64,000 nucleotides of DNA from contig WGLZ01000046.1 in NCBI GenBank assembly GCA_016471375.1, positions 1 through 64,000 of the forward strand, given 5' to 3'. Under the pieces are notes generated by a model. That model did no database searches and was not told the origin of the DNA. It was given only the letters and a program-made list of their open reading frames with translations. Below, in pieces: positions 1 to 7,899 of this stretch. Positions within the stretch are counted from its first letter, which is position 1. Each line of letters starts with the position of its first letter. Made by a program: the position numbers and the translations under genes. This stretch comes from Cyanobacteria bacterium RI_101 (lineage in GTDB: Bacteria > Cyanobacteriota > Cyanobacteriia > Cyanobacteriales > Microcystaceae).

Positions 1-100
1 AACTAGTCAAACAGTCTGAAGTATTACACGCAACAAATTTACTCAACCACCGCCCCCGTAAATCTCTTGACTACTGTACCCCCTATGAGGTATTCTTCTC

Positions 101-138
101 TCAGTCAGGCCCTGGTGCACTTCGGACTTGAATGGGCC
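101..138. repeat. 38-bp dispersed repeat, copy 1
   Basis: The segment begins TCAGTCAGGCCCTG and ends CTTGAATGGGCC. It shares both ends and most of its centre with 13848-13885. It contains the complementary pentamers GGCCC and GGGCC. It supplies the final codons and stop of the truncated ParA-type gene. Confidence 0.7.
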
Positions 139-841
139 CATTATTATCTTTGAGGGTGTCCTCTTCGTCAAATTGAAACTTGACTAAACCAGCGGCAAAG
201 GTGGAGTTGGCTTGGGAATCCAAATCGACTAACAGCACTCGATAGTTCCGCTTACGCAGACCCGCGGCGAGGTTCACAGCGACGGTGGTTTTCCCAACGC
301 CGCCTTTATTGTGGTAAATCGAGATAATTTTCATAGATTTTTTACTTGATTGAGTAGAACTTGATTGAGTGGACGTTGAAGAAATGGGAAACGCTGGGGA
401 AACCTTTTTTTTGATGACATCTTTACCGATGAGGGAGCGAATCCGCTCAATATTATCTTGAATTTCCTCTCCTCCGCATTGAAAAATCATGTCCGCCCGG
501 CCACGATTTTCCTCGTAAATTCTCAGACTAACGCCATTGGTTAAAACGCCAAATCTGACCTTTAGTCGGACAAGATACTGATTGAGACGCCGGACATACT
601 TATCCAAATTAACTCGGGGGTTTTTGGCCTCGATAATTAAACTCAGGGGAGAGTTAGCGTCTAGGGTAAAGGGGAGCACTTGAGCCGCAAACGCCAGAAA
701 ATCCAAGCGAATGCTCCCAAAGGTCACCTCCTGATACCAGTCGTCCTGGGTATAGCCCAAAGCCGGTAACAAGTACTGGACAACCAGCTTGCTCTCGACC
801 TCGCTTTCATTGCGGAAGGATTGGGGAGTAATCCTTAACAT
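101..841 (-). pseudogene. Truncated HsdR_N-like / ParA-family ATPase fusion
   Basis: The first ~140 residues look like the N-terminal domain of type I restriction HsdR subunits, as found in cyanobacterial proteins of unknown role (EAKNPR motif near residue 73). A Ser/Thr/Gln linker follows, then a ParA/MinD-like ATPase beginning MKIISIYHNKGGVGKTT, with deviant Walker A KGGVGKTT and A' motif LLVDLDSQANST. ParA domains run about 200-250 residues, but this one stops about 75 residues in. The last codons (GPIQVRSAPGPD) come from a 38-bp dispersed repeat that also occurs near 13.85 kb, so the reading frame ends inside foreign sequence. The rest of the ATPase is not visible in positions 1-100. Probably non-functional as a partitioning ATPase; the N-terminal domain could still be expressed. 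Confidence 0.7.
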
Positions 842-1152
842 ACATCAGATTTTCTTAGCGGAGGAACTATCCACCCATCATCCTAGCCCAATCCTAATCC
901 TGGATCTCCCCGTCAAATCTTAAGTTTTATTAATCTTTTGCCAGGGATCCCCGCGAGTCGCCGTCCCGTTCAGCGCCGTAATTGGGGCGAGAAGACTCCC
1001 GATATCCACTCGTTTAAGCCGGTGGCGCCTGTTCCGGGGCAAAAGACGAAGAAGCCCCCGCTTCCGTGGAGGGAGGGAGGCAAGAAAGAGTTCGATAACG
1101 GATTTTAGGCGGGAAGGAATTTACCGCCTACTTGGAGACATCCCAGGGTTTC
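842..1152. other. Spacer with possible IS200/IS605 right-end relic
   Basis: No convincing gene is present. Positions ~955-1085 hold structured-looking sequence (GCGAGAAGACTCCCGAT, then GAAGAAGCCCCCGCTTCC and a G-rich arm) that resembles the right ends and guide-RNA scaffolds of cyanobacterial IS200/IS605 tnpB elements. No tnpA or tnpB reading frame remains. The resemblance is from memory and is not proven. Confidence 0.3.
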
Positions 1153-1587
1153 TTAGGAGAGAGCGCCGAGGATATCCGTCGCGTGGGTGTCAGTTTTGAC
1201 GGTTTCGTAAACCTGGCTAATCATGCCGGCTCCGTCGATGATATAGGTTACCCGTTTGGAGTAACCGCCGCCGTCCACCCCGTAGGCTTTGCTGATAGCG
1301 CCGTCGCTATCCACCAGTAGTTGGAAGGGGAGACCGTACTTTTCTTTAAACTGTTTATGGGAAGCCTGATCGTCTTGACTCACGCCAAGAACAACAATTT
1401 CCTTACCTTGGTAGGCGTCGTAGTTATCCCGGAAGCTTTGGGCTTCTTTAGTGCAACCGGGGGTATCGTCCTTGGGATAGAAGTACAGCACGACGATTTT
1501 GCCGGCAAAGTCGCTTAGGGAAACGCTTTGGCCATTGTCGTCAACCGTGTTGAAAGCGGGCGCTTGGGCGCCGACGGCTAGAGTCAT
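1153..1587 (-). CDS. Peroxiredoxin, PrxQ/BCP type
   Basis: Thiol peroxidase of the thioredoxin fold that reduces hydrogen peroxide and alkyl hydroperoxides. The protein is about 144 residues, the usual size for PrxQ/BCP. The active-site string is YFYPKDDTPGCTKEAQSF with the peroxidatic Cys in TPGCT. Many PrxQ proteins have a second Cys five residues later; here that position is Gln and no other Cys is present, so it must act as a 1-Cys enzyme that depends on an external thiol. The start chosen is the Met of MTLAVGAQAP, which fits family N-termini; an in-frame Met nine codons upstream (1614) is less likely. It stands alone between spacers. Confidence 0.9.
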   Translation of the reverse strand: MTLAVGAQAPAFNTVDDNGQSVSLSDFAGKIVVLYFYPKDDTPGCTKEAQSFRDNYDAYQGKEIVVLGVSQDDQASHKQFKEKYGLPFQLLVDSDGAISKAYGVDGGGYSKRVTYIIDGAGMISQVYETVKTDTHATDILGALS

Positions 1588-1680
1588 AATCCCCTCGAAA
1601 TCTTGGGTTAACAAGTTAGATCCTAGGGGGACGACCGTTAAAAGACAAGGTCGGTTATCTGCCGTTGCCGATCCGATGTG

Positions 1681-1828
1681 GCAGGCTTAAATAGTGTTGA
1701 ACGCAATCAAAGGGCGCTCTCCTCAACCCCCTTAGCAAGAGTGGCTAACTTGGGCCGGTTGGCTCTCTAGCGCGTTTTGCGACGCTCCTACCCGGCGCCT
1801 CGCTGATAACTGATACCTGATAACTGCG
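1681..1828. repeat. Repeat fragments upstream of coaX
   Basis: The sequence GGCTTAAATAGTGTTGAACGCAAT near 1683 matches the left part of the dispersed repeat at 61.23 kb. A CCCCCTTAGCAAG arm follows. The segment TGATAACTGATACCTGATAACTG near 1803 belongs to a short tandem-repeat class also seen near 5.47, 36.36, 37.1 and 61.53 kb. Confidence 0.5.
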
Positions 1829-2551
1829 ATGCTTCCTCCCCACTGGCTCGGATTAATGCGGGGCAATTCCCGCTGGCACTGGGCCTATTTTCAACAAGCA
1901 ACCCTGACGACCTCCGGGGACGGCGATTTTCAAGACCTAGAGCAAACCGGGTTTTTAACCCAGGGCTGGCCCCTCTGTTGGGCTACCGTAGTTCCCAGCG
2001 CCGCTCCGCCCTTAACGCCTTTTCCGGCGCCGTTAGCCTTAAAAGAGATTCCTTTGGGCAATCTTTACCCGACCCTGGGGATCGACCGAGCGTTGGCGGG
2101 TTTCGGCGCCGTCCGGGTTTACGGGGTTCCCTGTTTGGTAATAGACGCCGGCACGGCTTTGACCTTAACGGCTTGGGATGCAAAGGGCGCTTTTTGGGGC
2201 GGCGCCATCCTACCGGGTCTAGGGTTACAGTTAGCCGCTCTCCATCAAAACACCGGCGCTTTGCCCTGGTTAACGCTCCCCCCGGAGTTGCCCGCGCCCT
2301 GGGGTCAAGATACCCACAGTTCTATAATTGGGGGCGTCGTTCATACCCTGCTGGGAGGCGTCGGCGCTTATCTCCGGGATTGGCGGGTCGAGTTTCCAGA
2401 AGGAAAAATTATCTTAACCGGCGGCGACGGCCCGGTGTTAAAGCGTTATTTTCGCGAGACTCAAACAGGGGAGTTGATCCTAGATCCCCAGCTAATTTTT
2501 AGGGGCATGGCGGCGCTGGTTCAGGAGTTCCCGGAGCGCCTTCTGTCGTAG
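1829..2551 (+). CDS. coaX: Type III pantothenate kinase
   Basis: Catalyses ATP-dependent phosphorylation of pantothenate, the first committed step of coenzyme A synthesis. The protein is 240 residues with the acetate/sugar kinase-like (ASKHA) fold. Visible motifs are LGLMRGNSRWHWAYF at the N-terminus (the cyanobacterial version of the phosphate-1 loop), VIDAGTALTLTAWD (phosphate-2), GGAILPGLGLQ for the substrate/dimer segment, and a late ILTGGDG. Its last 60 bp overlap the end of the convergent GH10-like gene. Confidence 0.88.
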   Translation: MLPPHWLGLMRGNSRWHWAYFQQATLTTSGDGDFQDLEQTGFLTQGWPLCWATVVPSAAPPLTPFPAPLALKEIPLGNLYPTLGIDRALAGFGAVRVYGVPCLVIDAGTALTLTAWDAKGAFWGGAILPGLGLQLAALHQNTGALPWLTLPPELPAPWGQDTHSSIIGGVVHTLLGGVGAYLRDWRVEFPEGKIILTGGDGPVLKRYFRETQTGELILDPQLIFRGMAALVQEFPERLLS

Positions 2552-3676
2552 CGCCGGGGATTCAGGGCCAAAGTTCCAGAGGCTTTCGTAGAAGAAGAAG
2601 GAGACGCCGCTAAAGCCTTGATTTTGGGCCCACCGGACTTGAGCTTCTAGATCCGCCAGGGGCATAGGCGCGCCTTTGAGGCCCGCTAAAACCCCCACTA
2701 GAACGGGAATTTCTTCTTTAACCCGTTGCACCTCCGGCTTGAGCAGTTCCCGTTGGAAAGCGCCGAAGTCCCGACGATAGACCTGAAGCGCCAATTCGTC
2801 GATTAATCCTCTTTTTTGCCAAGCCTGCCAATCCAGCAGAAAGCAATTTTTAGAAAAAGTCTGGGGGTTGGGAGAGACGGAAATAATTAACCCCGGCTTA
2901 CTCTGCCGTAGAGTTTTAACTAAGGTTTCCGTAAATTCCGTCAGGCGCTCGGCCCGCCAATCCACCCAAGCCTGCCAGCGCCGATTTTGGCTAACGCAGT
3001 CCTGTTGGGGATCTAAGGCCGGAGGTAAGGGCGGGTTTTCTCCCTCGTGGTCGGCCTGAAATTGAGCCACCGTCAGGGGGTCGTAGCCCATCTCCGCTGG
3101 GTAGCCAAAGTGGTCGTCCAGTTGAATGCCGTCCAGGTCGTAGCGGGCGACGAGATCGACTAATAACTCGGTCATCAGGCGCTGAACCTCGGGGTGGAGG
3201 GGATTGAGCCAGACCCGAGGCAGGGTTTTTCCTTCTAGCCAAATCGTTTCCCCCGTCGCGGTTTGGGTGAGCCAGTCCCGGCGGTTCTTTAACCAGGGCG
3301 CCTCGGCGGGCGTCATTAACCCCAACTCAAACCAGGCGATAACCCGCTGTTTTCTCGCCTTTGCCTGGGGAATCAGCTCCGCTAAAAAGTCCCGCCCCCC
3401 TAACTCCGGCAGTTGGGGTTTCCCTAACCAGGTTTTTCCGGTCGGACTGGGATAAAGGGTGTAGCCGCCGTTCCAAACCGTGGGGTAGAGGGTGTTAACG
3501 CCCAGATCCTCCAGTCGCTCCAGCGCCTGGGTTAGGTTTTGGGGATCGTAAAGGACGGCGCTGTCAATATTCGTGAGCCAAACGCCCCGGAGCGGCGCCG
3601 CCTCTAGCCGGTTGAGGGGGATTAACCCCGCCGCCAGTCCCAATAAAATAGATGTCAAACGGCGCATCTTTTCCAT
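2492..3676 (-). CDS. Exported GH10-like (DUF187) hydrolase
   Basis: About 394 residues from the Met of MEKMRRLTSILLG, which begins a signal peptide ending near LEAAPLRG. The body matches the family of bacterial GH10-like lipoproteins and periplasmic proteins: LRGVWLTNIDS at the start of the barrel, DGIQLDDHFGYPAEMGYD in the middle, and IISVSPNP and ELALQVYRRDF later. These proteins are thought to act on cell-wall or other periplasmic glycans; the substrate is unknown. The longer open frame upstream to 3832 only reads through a dispersed repeat and is rejected as start. The 3' end overlaps coaX by 60 bp, tail to tail. Confidence 0.8.
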   Translation of the reverse strand: MEKMRRLTSILLGLAAGLIPLNRLEAAPLRGVWLTNIDSAVLYDPQNLTQALERLEDLGVNTLYPTVWNGGYTLYPSPTGKTWLGKPQLPELGGRDFLAELIPQAKARKQRVIAWFELGLMTPAEAPWLKNRRDWLTQTATGETIWLEGKTLPRVWLNPLHPEVQRLMTELLVDLVARYDLDGIQLDDHFGYPAEMGYDPLTVAQFQADHEGENPPLPPALDPQQDCVSQNRRWQAWVDWRAERLTEFTETLVKTLRQSKPGLIISVSPNPQTFSKNCFLLDWQAWQKRGLIDELALQVYRRDFGAFQRELLKPEVQRVKEEIPVLVGVLAGLKGAPMPLADLEAQVRWAQNQGFSGVSFFFYESLWNFGPESPALRQKALRELLNQRRHAPKN

Positions 3677-3704
3677 ACTCAACTCTGAAAACTGTAGTTT
3701 ATAC

Positions 3705-3787
3705 TCCCCCTCTTGGGAGGGGGCTGGGGGGTGGGTTCTAACCCCGCGCATTAACCCACCCCTAACCCCTCCAAGGAGGGGAACCGG
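3705..3787. repeat. G/C-run dispersed repeat (family A), copy 1
   Basis: The sequence begins CCCCCTCTTGGGAGGGGG and ends CTCCAAGGAGGGGAACCGG. It contains two short dyads separated by a GGGTGGGTTCTAACC segment. A near copy lies at 5561-5644 and a fragment at 32618-32650. Non-coding; placed just upstream of a gene start. Confidence 0.75.
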
Positions 3788-3806
3788 AAATGAAGTTAGA
3801 CGAGGC

Positions 3807-4628
3807 TTAACCCGCGACCCAGCGGTTAACAATTCTCTCCACTAGGGTCATGGCGTCATAGGGCTGACACACTTCTCTGACAACATGCGGATCGACGGCA
3901 TGGGGAGGGCGGAGACTGATGATATTGCCATAGACGCAATTCTCTTCAAAGACCTCATCCAAAGCGCCGATTTCCTGAAGGTTAAAAATTTTTTCTCGAC
4001 TCTCGGGAGCGAAATCAATCCTGATACTCTGACCGTAACCGCAGTCCCGTAGGGTTTGTAAACAGTGGAGGGTTTGTTGATAAAAATCGGCACTCCAGCC
4101 TTGTTTTCCCTTGGCTTTACTAGCGCCGCCGCCGTATTCAAACATCAAAATTTGGGGCAGATGGGCCGGGTCTAGCGCCGGTAGTTGTTGAATCACTGGC
4201 CACTCCCAGCCTTCAATATCCAGTTTTAAACAGGTTACCTGCTCTGGATTTTCCGGCGCTAAGAGTCCCGTCAGCGTTTGCGTCGTCACTTCTTTGGGCC
4301 GAGCGGAAGCGCCGAACCACCCTGGGGAGAGGGAGCTAAAGTTACGGTTAAATAAACCGGCGAAACGGCCGACATAAAGGGTTTGGGTTCCTTCCCGGTC
4401 GGATAAACAGAGTTCCCAGAGGCGAATATTGAGGCGAGCGGCTAAGCGTTTTAATTCCGGCGCCGGTAGGGGTTCAACGGCCCAGGTCGGATAGCCCATC
4501 TCCGCGAACTGCTGGCAGTAAAAAGCAAAGGTGCCCACCCCCACATCGATACACAATCCCCGGCGCTGGGGATCAATCTGGGGTAAAAGGGCGCCGAGGA
4601 GGGCTTGGCAACAGGGTTCGACGCGCAT
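3807..4628 (-). CDS. FkbM-family SAM-dependent methyltransferase
   Basis: The protein is 273 residues. The SAM-binding glycine loop is LCIDVGVGTFAFY near residue 26. The FkbM hallmarks are a CLKLDIEGWEWPVI segment near residue 133 and LMFEYGGG near 161. Members methylate hydroxyls of sugars or polyketides; this target is unknown. The gene lies 6 bp downstream of ycf66 on the same strand, so the two may be co-transcribed. Confidence 0.8.
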   Translation of the reverse strand: MRVEPCCQALLGALLPQIDPQRRGLCIDVGVGTFAFYCQQFAEMGYPTWAVEPLPAPELKRLAARLNIRLWELCLSDREGTQTLYVGRFAGLFNRNFSSLSPGWFGASARPKEVTTQTLTGLLAPENPEQVTCLKLDIEGWEWPVIQQLPALDPAHLPQILMFEYGGGASKAKGKQGWSADFYQQTLHCLQTLRDCGYGQSIRIDFAPESREKIFNLQEIGALDEVFEENCVYGNIISLRPPHAVDPHVVREVCQPYDAMTLVERIVNRWVAG

Positions 4629-4634
4629 CGGCGG

Positions 4635-5453
4635 TTAAGCCCCCTCGTCCGGGGGCGTTTCTCCCTCGGGGGCGTCCGCGTCCTCTAGGGGCTGGTAATC
4701 CACATAGGCCGCCGGGGGTTCGTCCTCGTAGGGGTTGGGCTTACGGGTCGGGGCGGAGGCGGTAGAGGGTCGGCGCCGGGGGGCGCGACGGGGCGCCTCG
4801 GCGGTTTCTTCCGGCTCGACGGCGGGGGGTCGATTAGAGCGCCGGGGCCGTTGGGGTTGCTCTTCCCAAACATCGGCGCTTTCCTCTTGCCAACGGTCGT
4901 AATCTTGCCTTGCTGGGGGACGGCGGCTTCGAGTACTGGGGGGGCGCTCGCTTTCGGCGCTGGAGGGACGGCTAGAGCGCCGGGGACGAGGCGCTCGGGT
5001 TTCGGTTTCGCTCCGACTGGGAGGGCGTTCGCTCCGGGGATCGTCGTAACCCCGCAAACGGCGCTTGGGCGCGGTTTCTTCCTCGTCTTCGTAGGCTTCG
5101 AGGCGGTCTAACTCCGCTTCGGTGTAAACGCGGGTTTTACTGACCCGGCGGTCGTCGGCGTAGGGAGTGTTGCGGCGGGCCTGCTCGGTGGTGATGCCCC
5201 GCAGGCGGATGGTTTCCACGGCGAAAAAGACGGTGGAACCCGCTAGGAGCAGTTGCCCAAATTGTAAAATTGGGTCGAGGCGCCAGCCTTGAAAGAGGAG
5301 AATTAAACCGCAGAGGAGACCCACGGCGGAGAAGAAAATATCGTAATCCCGAGAGACTTCCGGGCGCACGGAGCGTAAAAAATACAGCCCCGCCCCCGCC
5401 ACCGCCAGAGCGATGCCGAGGATACTAGCGGAATTTAGCCCAAAGTTGACCAT
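4635..5453 (-). CDS. ycf66: Ycf66 family protein
   Basis: The protein is 272 residues. The N-terminal ~85 residues hold three hydrophobic segments (GIALAVAGAGLYFL, FFSAVGLLCGLILLF, FGQLLLAGSTVFFAVE) typical of Ycf66, a thylakoid-type membrane protein found in cyanobacteria and some plastids, of unclear function. The remaining ~180 residues are a low-complexity Arg/Pro/Glu/Ser-rich tail, expected to be disordered and cytosolic. psbX lies upstream on the same strand, separated by a ~200-bp spacer with a family A repeat. Confidence 0.85.
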   Translation of the reverse strand: MVNFGLNSASILGIALAVAGAGLYFLRSVRPEVSRDYDIFFSAVGLLCGLILLFQGWRLDPILQFGQLLLAGSTVFFAVETIRLRGITTEQARRNTPYADDRRVSKTRVYTEAELDRLEAYEDEEETAPKRRLRGYDDPRSERPPSRSETETRAPRPRRSSRPSSAESERPPSTRSRRPPARQDYDRWQEESADVWEEQPQRPRRSNRPPAVEPEETAEAPRRAPRRRPSTASAPTRKPNPYEDEPPAAYVDYQPLEDADAPEGETPPDEGA

Positions 5454-5560
5454 TGCCTACAGCGCCCGTGAACAGATTACAGTTATCAGATATCAGTGAG
5501 CAGATTGAGAGAGGGGGTTTAACCCATATTTTCATTGAAACCCGCTAGTTAACTACTAAT

Positions 5561-5644
5561 GCCCCCTCTTGGGAGGGGGTTGGGGGGTGGGTTCTGACCG
5601 GGAGAAGCTCACCCGCCCTTAACCCCTGCCAGGAAGGGGAACCG
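5561..5644. repeat. G/C-run dispersed repeat (family A), copy 2
   Basis: Near copy of 3705-3787, beginning GCCCCCTCTTGGGAGGGGG and ending CAGGAAGGGGAACCG. It lies between psbX and ycf66. The stems could form RNA hairpins in a psbX-ycf66 transcript. Confidence 0.75.
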
Positions 5645-5659
5645 AAGAACGGCCCAGCC

Positions 5660-5782
5660 CTAAACGTTGCGCTTAATTTTATCTTTTTGGCTAATGAAGA
5701 TCAGGCCAATGGTCGCCGGGATGACCACGATGGTAGCGCCGAGCACCAAGCTCCAAAGGAAGTTTGCTAAAGAGGGGGTCAT
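5660..5782 (-). CDS. psbX: Photosystem II protein PsbX
   Basis: A 40-residue protein starting [15 protein letters not shown] and ending [12 protein letters not shown], with a single membrane span ([19 protein letters not shown]). This matches the highly conserved cyanobacterial PsbX, a small photosystem II subunit near cytochrome b559 that influences quinone exchange. Its neighbour downstream is ycf66. Confidence 0.95.
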   Translation of the reverse strand: MTPSLANFLWSLVLGATIVVIPATIGLIFISQKDKIKRNV

Positions 5783-5853
5783 GGGAATTTAACCTTGATT
5801 TCAAATAAGTGACAGGGCATTGGTTAGCTATTTTATCGGGTTTTTCGCCCTAT

Positions 5854-6480
5854 CTACAACGGAGTCAGTTCCCCGCCGCGAATTTGCCAGCGCCGCTCCG
5901 CCAGGGGCCGGAGTTCCTCGGGATCGTGGGTGACCACCAGAAGCGTCCAGTGGGCTTTGAGTTTTTCCAGCAGATTAACCAACTGGCGCCGCATCGACCA
6001 ATCTAAGCCAGCGGTGGGTTCGTCCAAGAGTAAAACATTGGGCTGGCGAACGAGTTGCACCGCTAGGGACAAGCGCCGTTGTTGCCCGCCGCTGAGCGCT
6101 TGGGGCGCGGTTTCCCAGGGAATTTGGGCCAGACCGACTTCCTCTAGAGCACGCTCTAACTGGGCCCGGTTAATTTCCGGGTGTCCAAGGCGCAGTTCCT
6201 CTAAAACCGTATTCCCGCAAAAATGGCGCTCCGGGAACTGAAACACCAAGCCCCCCAACTGTTGCAGATGATCGGGCGTCAACTCCTGCTCTCGCCAGAG
6301 AATGGTTCCCGCGGTGGGTTCCGCCAACCCCGCCAGAATTTCCAACAGGGTGCTTTTGCCCGAGCCGCTGGGGCCGACGATTAAGCCCATCTCTTGGGGC
6401 GCCAACTGCAAATTAATATCCTTTAGAATGGGGGTCGCGGTCGCCGCCGGATGGTAGCCCACCCCTTTGAGATAGAGCAT
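5854..6480 (-). CDS. ABC transporter ATP-binding protein, EcfA/CbiO-like
   Basis: The protein is 208 residues, a complete nucleotide-binding domain. Walker A is GPSGSGKST near residue 37, the Q-loop region is GLVFQFPERHF, the signature is LSGGQQRR, Walker B is VLLLDEPTAGLD, and the switch His is in VVTHD. The FQFPERHFCGNTVLEE style resembles ATPases of energy-coupling-factor vitamin/metal transporters. No membrane subunit lies beside it, so partner and substrate are unknown. Confidence 0.85.
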   Translation of the reverse strand: MLYLKGVGYHPAATATPILKDINLQLAPQEMGLIVGPSGSGKSTLLEILAGLAEPTAGTILWREQELTPDHLQQLGGLVFQFPERHFCGNTVLEELRLGHPEINRAQLERALEEVGLAQIPWETAPQALSGGQQRRLSLAVQLVRQPNVLLLDEPTAGLDWSMRRQLVNLLEKLKAHWTLLVVTHDPEELRPLAERRWQIRGGELTPL

Positions 6481-6549
6481 GGTTTTTGAGCGCCAGGTCT
6501 CGGATCTCCCCTAGCCTAACATTCTCCTTTCTCCTCCCCCTAGGTCACG

Positions 6550-7449
6550 ATGAAGATCAAGTCTCTGTTTATCAGCGCCAGTCTTTTCTTTGCCGCCCTC
6601 GCGGCTCCGGTCTGGGCCGGCGATCCCTTTCGGACTCAGAACCCCCACCCCATCGGCGACCACACGGAGGCGGCCTTTAACGCCATCTTTCGGGACGGCA
6701 ATTACCTCTTGGCTCAATCCCTGTTGGAAACCGCCGTCGCCCAGGAACCCCAGGAACCCCTCGCCTTAGCCATGCGGGCCTCCTTGGCCTACGATAGCAA
6801 TGATTTTGAACTGATGAAACGCTACGCCGAGCGCACCCAACGGGCCGCCCAGGCGCTGAAGGAGAAAGATCCTCTCCGGGGTAATTTATATCTCGCCGTG
6901 GGTTATTTTCTGGAAGGCGGCTATTTAATGAAACAAGGCAACTATCTCGCCGCCGTCGGCAAGGCCGGAAGCGTCTTCGACCATGTGGAAAAGGCTAGCC
7001 AAATTAACCCCAACGACCCGGAATTGAACCTCCTGCGGGGCTATCTAGATTTGTTCTTGTCCAAGTACACGCCCTTTAGCCAGTCGGATCAGGTAATTCA
7101 GCGCTTTGAACGGTACGCCTCTCCCCCCTACCTCCGCAATCGGGCCCTGGCCATTACCTACCGGGATCTGAAACAGTACGACCAGGCGCTCTCTTATCTC
7201 AACTTGGCGCTGGCGGAAACCCCCGATAACCCAGAACTCCTTTACCTCAAGGGTCAAGTGCTTCGTATCCAGGGACGGGAGCAGAAAAACCTAACCCTAC
7301 TCCAGCAGGCCCAGGGCTACTATCAACAGGCGCTGGCGAAACAAAGCCAACTCTCCCGCTCCGTGACCGTGCAATTAAACCACGAAAATAACGCCGTGGG
7401 TTTTGAAATTGAAAAACTCCAACAGAATCCCAATCTCGCTTCCTTTTAG
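6550..7449 (+). CDS. Exported TPR-repeat protein
   Basis: The protein is 299 residues. It has a signal peptide, MKIKSLFISASLFFAALAA, with probable cleavage after VWAG or nearby. It contains helical repeats of TPR type (NYLLAQSLLETAVAQEPQ, YDQALSYLNLALAETPDNPE, LLQQAQGYYQQALAKQ). It resembles a conserved cyanobacterial TPR family with the N-terminal GDPFRTQNPHPIGDHTE segment. Such proteins are periplasmic or thylakoid-lumen scaffolds; the partner is unknown. It is divergent from the ABC ATPase gene, with only 69 bp between starts. Confidence 0.8.
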   Translation: MKIKSLFISASLFFAALAAPVWAGDPFRTQNPHPIGDHTEAAFNAIFRDGNYLLAQSLLETAVAQEPQEPLALAMRASLAYDSNDFELMKRYAERTQRAAQALKEKDPLRGNLYLAVGYFLEGGYLMKQGNYLAAVGKAGSVFDHVEKASQINPNDPELNLLRGYLDLFLSKYTPFSQSDQVIQRFERYASPPYLRNRALAITYRDLKQYDQALSYLNLALAETPDNPELLYLKGQVLRIQGREQKNLTLLQQAQGYYQQALAKQSQLSRSVTVQLNHENNAVGFEIEKLQQNPNLASF

Positions 7450-7899
7450 GTTTTATCTAGGGTAAGCGCAAGACAAACAGCGGGTAGTCTGCTAGGGAAT
7501 TACCCAGTCAATTCCCCAAGATTCCTATGGTCAAAAGTTTTGAGCGCGCTCTGAACTCCGTCAAGAGGAAAGGTTTTTCCCTTTGATGCATTTAATGCCC
7601 CATCAGCCTCATAACTAACTTGATACCGCTATAATTAAGTCTCGAAACTTGAGGGTAACATCCTCTAGGCCTGACTGACGGACACATTTTCAAGAACACG
7701 TCTAAGTACGTTCATTGAAAGGCGGGTGTGGCAACACTTTCAGAGTCTATGTTAGTCATGGGCGCCATCTTTTCAAAACTTAGTCATAGTAAGGGATTGA
7801 GCCACTTATGTCCGTCACTGAGGAGTAACATCCTCTAGGAGTTTAAAATTTTGAATTCTGGCGGAAAGCGGTCGCATCAATAGTTCTCCTAAGATAAAA
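7450..7899. other. Gene-free spacer with relics and one MITE-like element
   Basis: No intact gene. On the minus strand, 7500-7622 reads as an open fragment containing GKTFPLDGVQSALKTFDHRN, which resembles the C-terminus of a zinc-type alcohol dehydrogenase/quinone reductase. This is followed to the right by the repeat-flanked element at 7655-7839. Confidence 0.5.
7655..7839. mobile_element. MITE-like element flanked by 15-bp direct repeats
   Basis: GTAACATCCTCTAGG occurs at 7655-7669 and again at 7825-7839. Between them lies about 155 bp whose ends are inverted: the left end is CTGACTGACGGACACA, and the right end read in reverse is CTCAGTGACGGACATA. There is no coding capacity. The structure fits a non-autonomous insertion or the remnant ends of an insertion sequence. 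Confidence 0.55.

Noticed and set aside
1-100. Left edge as the missing end of the ParA-type gene
   Set aside because: No minus-strand frame continues the ATPase; only short open stretches with early stops.
1978-2502. 174-codon frame inside coaX
   Set aside because: Shadow frame in GC-rich coding DNA; Arg/Gly/Ser-rich and without family features.
3677-3832. N-terminal extension of the GH10-like gene
   Set aside because: Reads through a family A repeat; the signal peptide begins at the Met at 3676.
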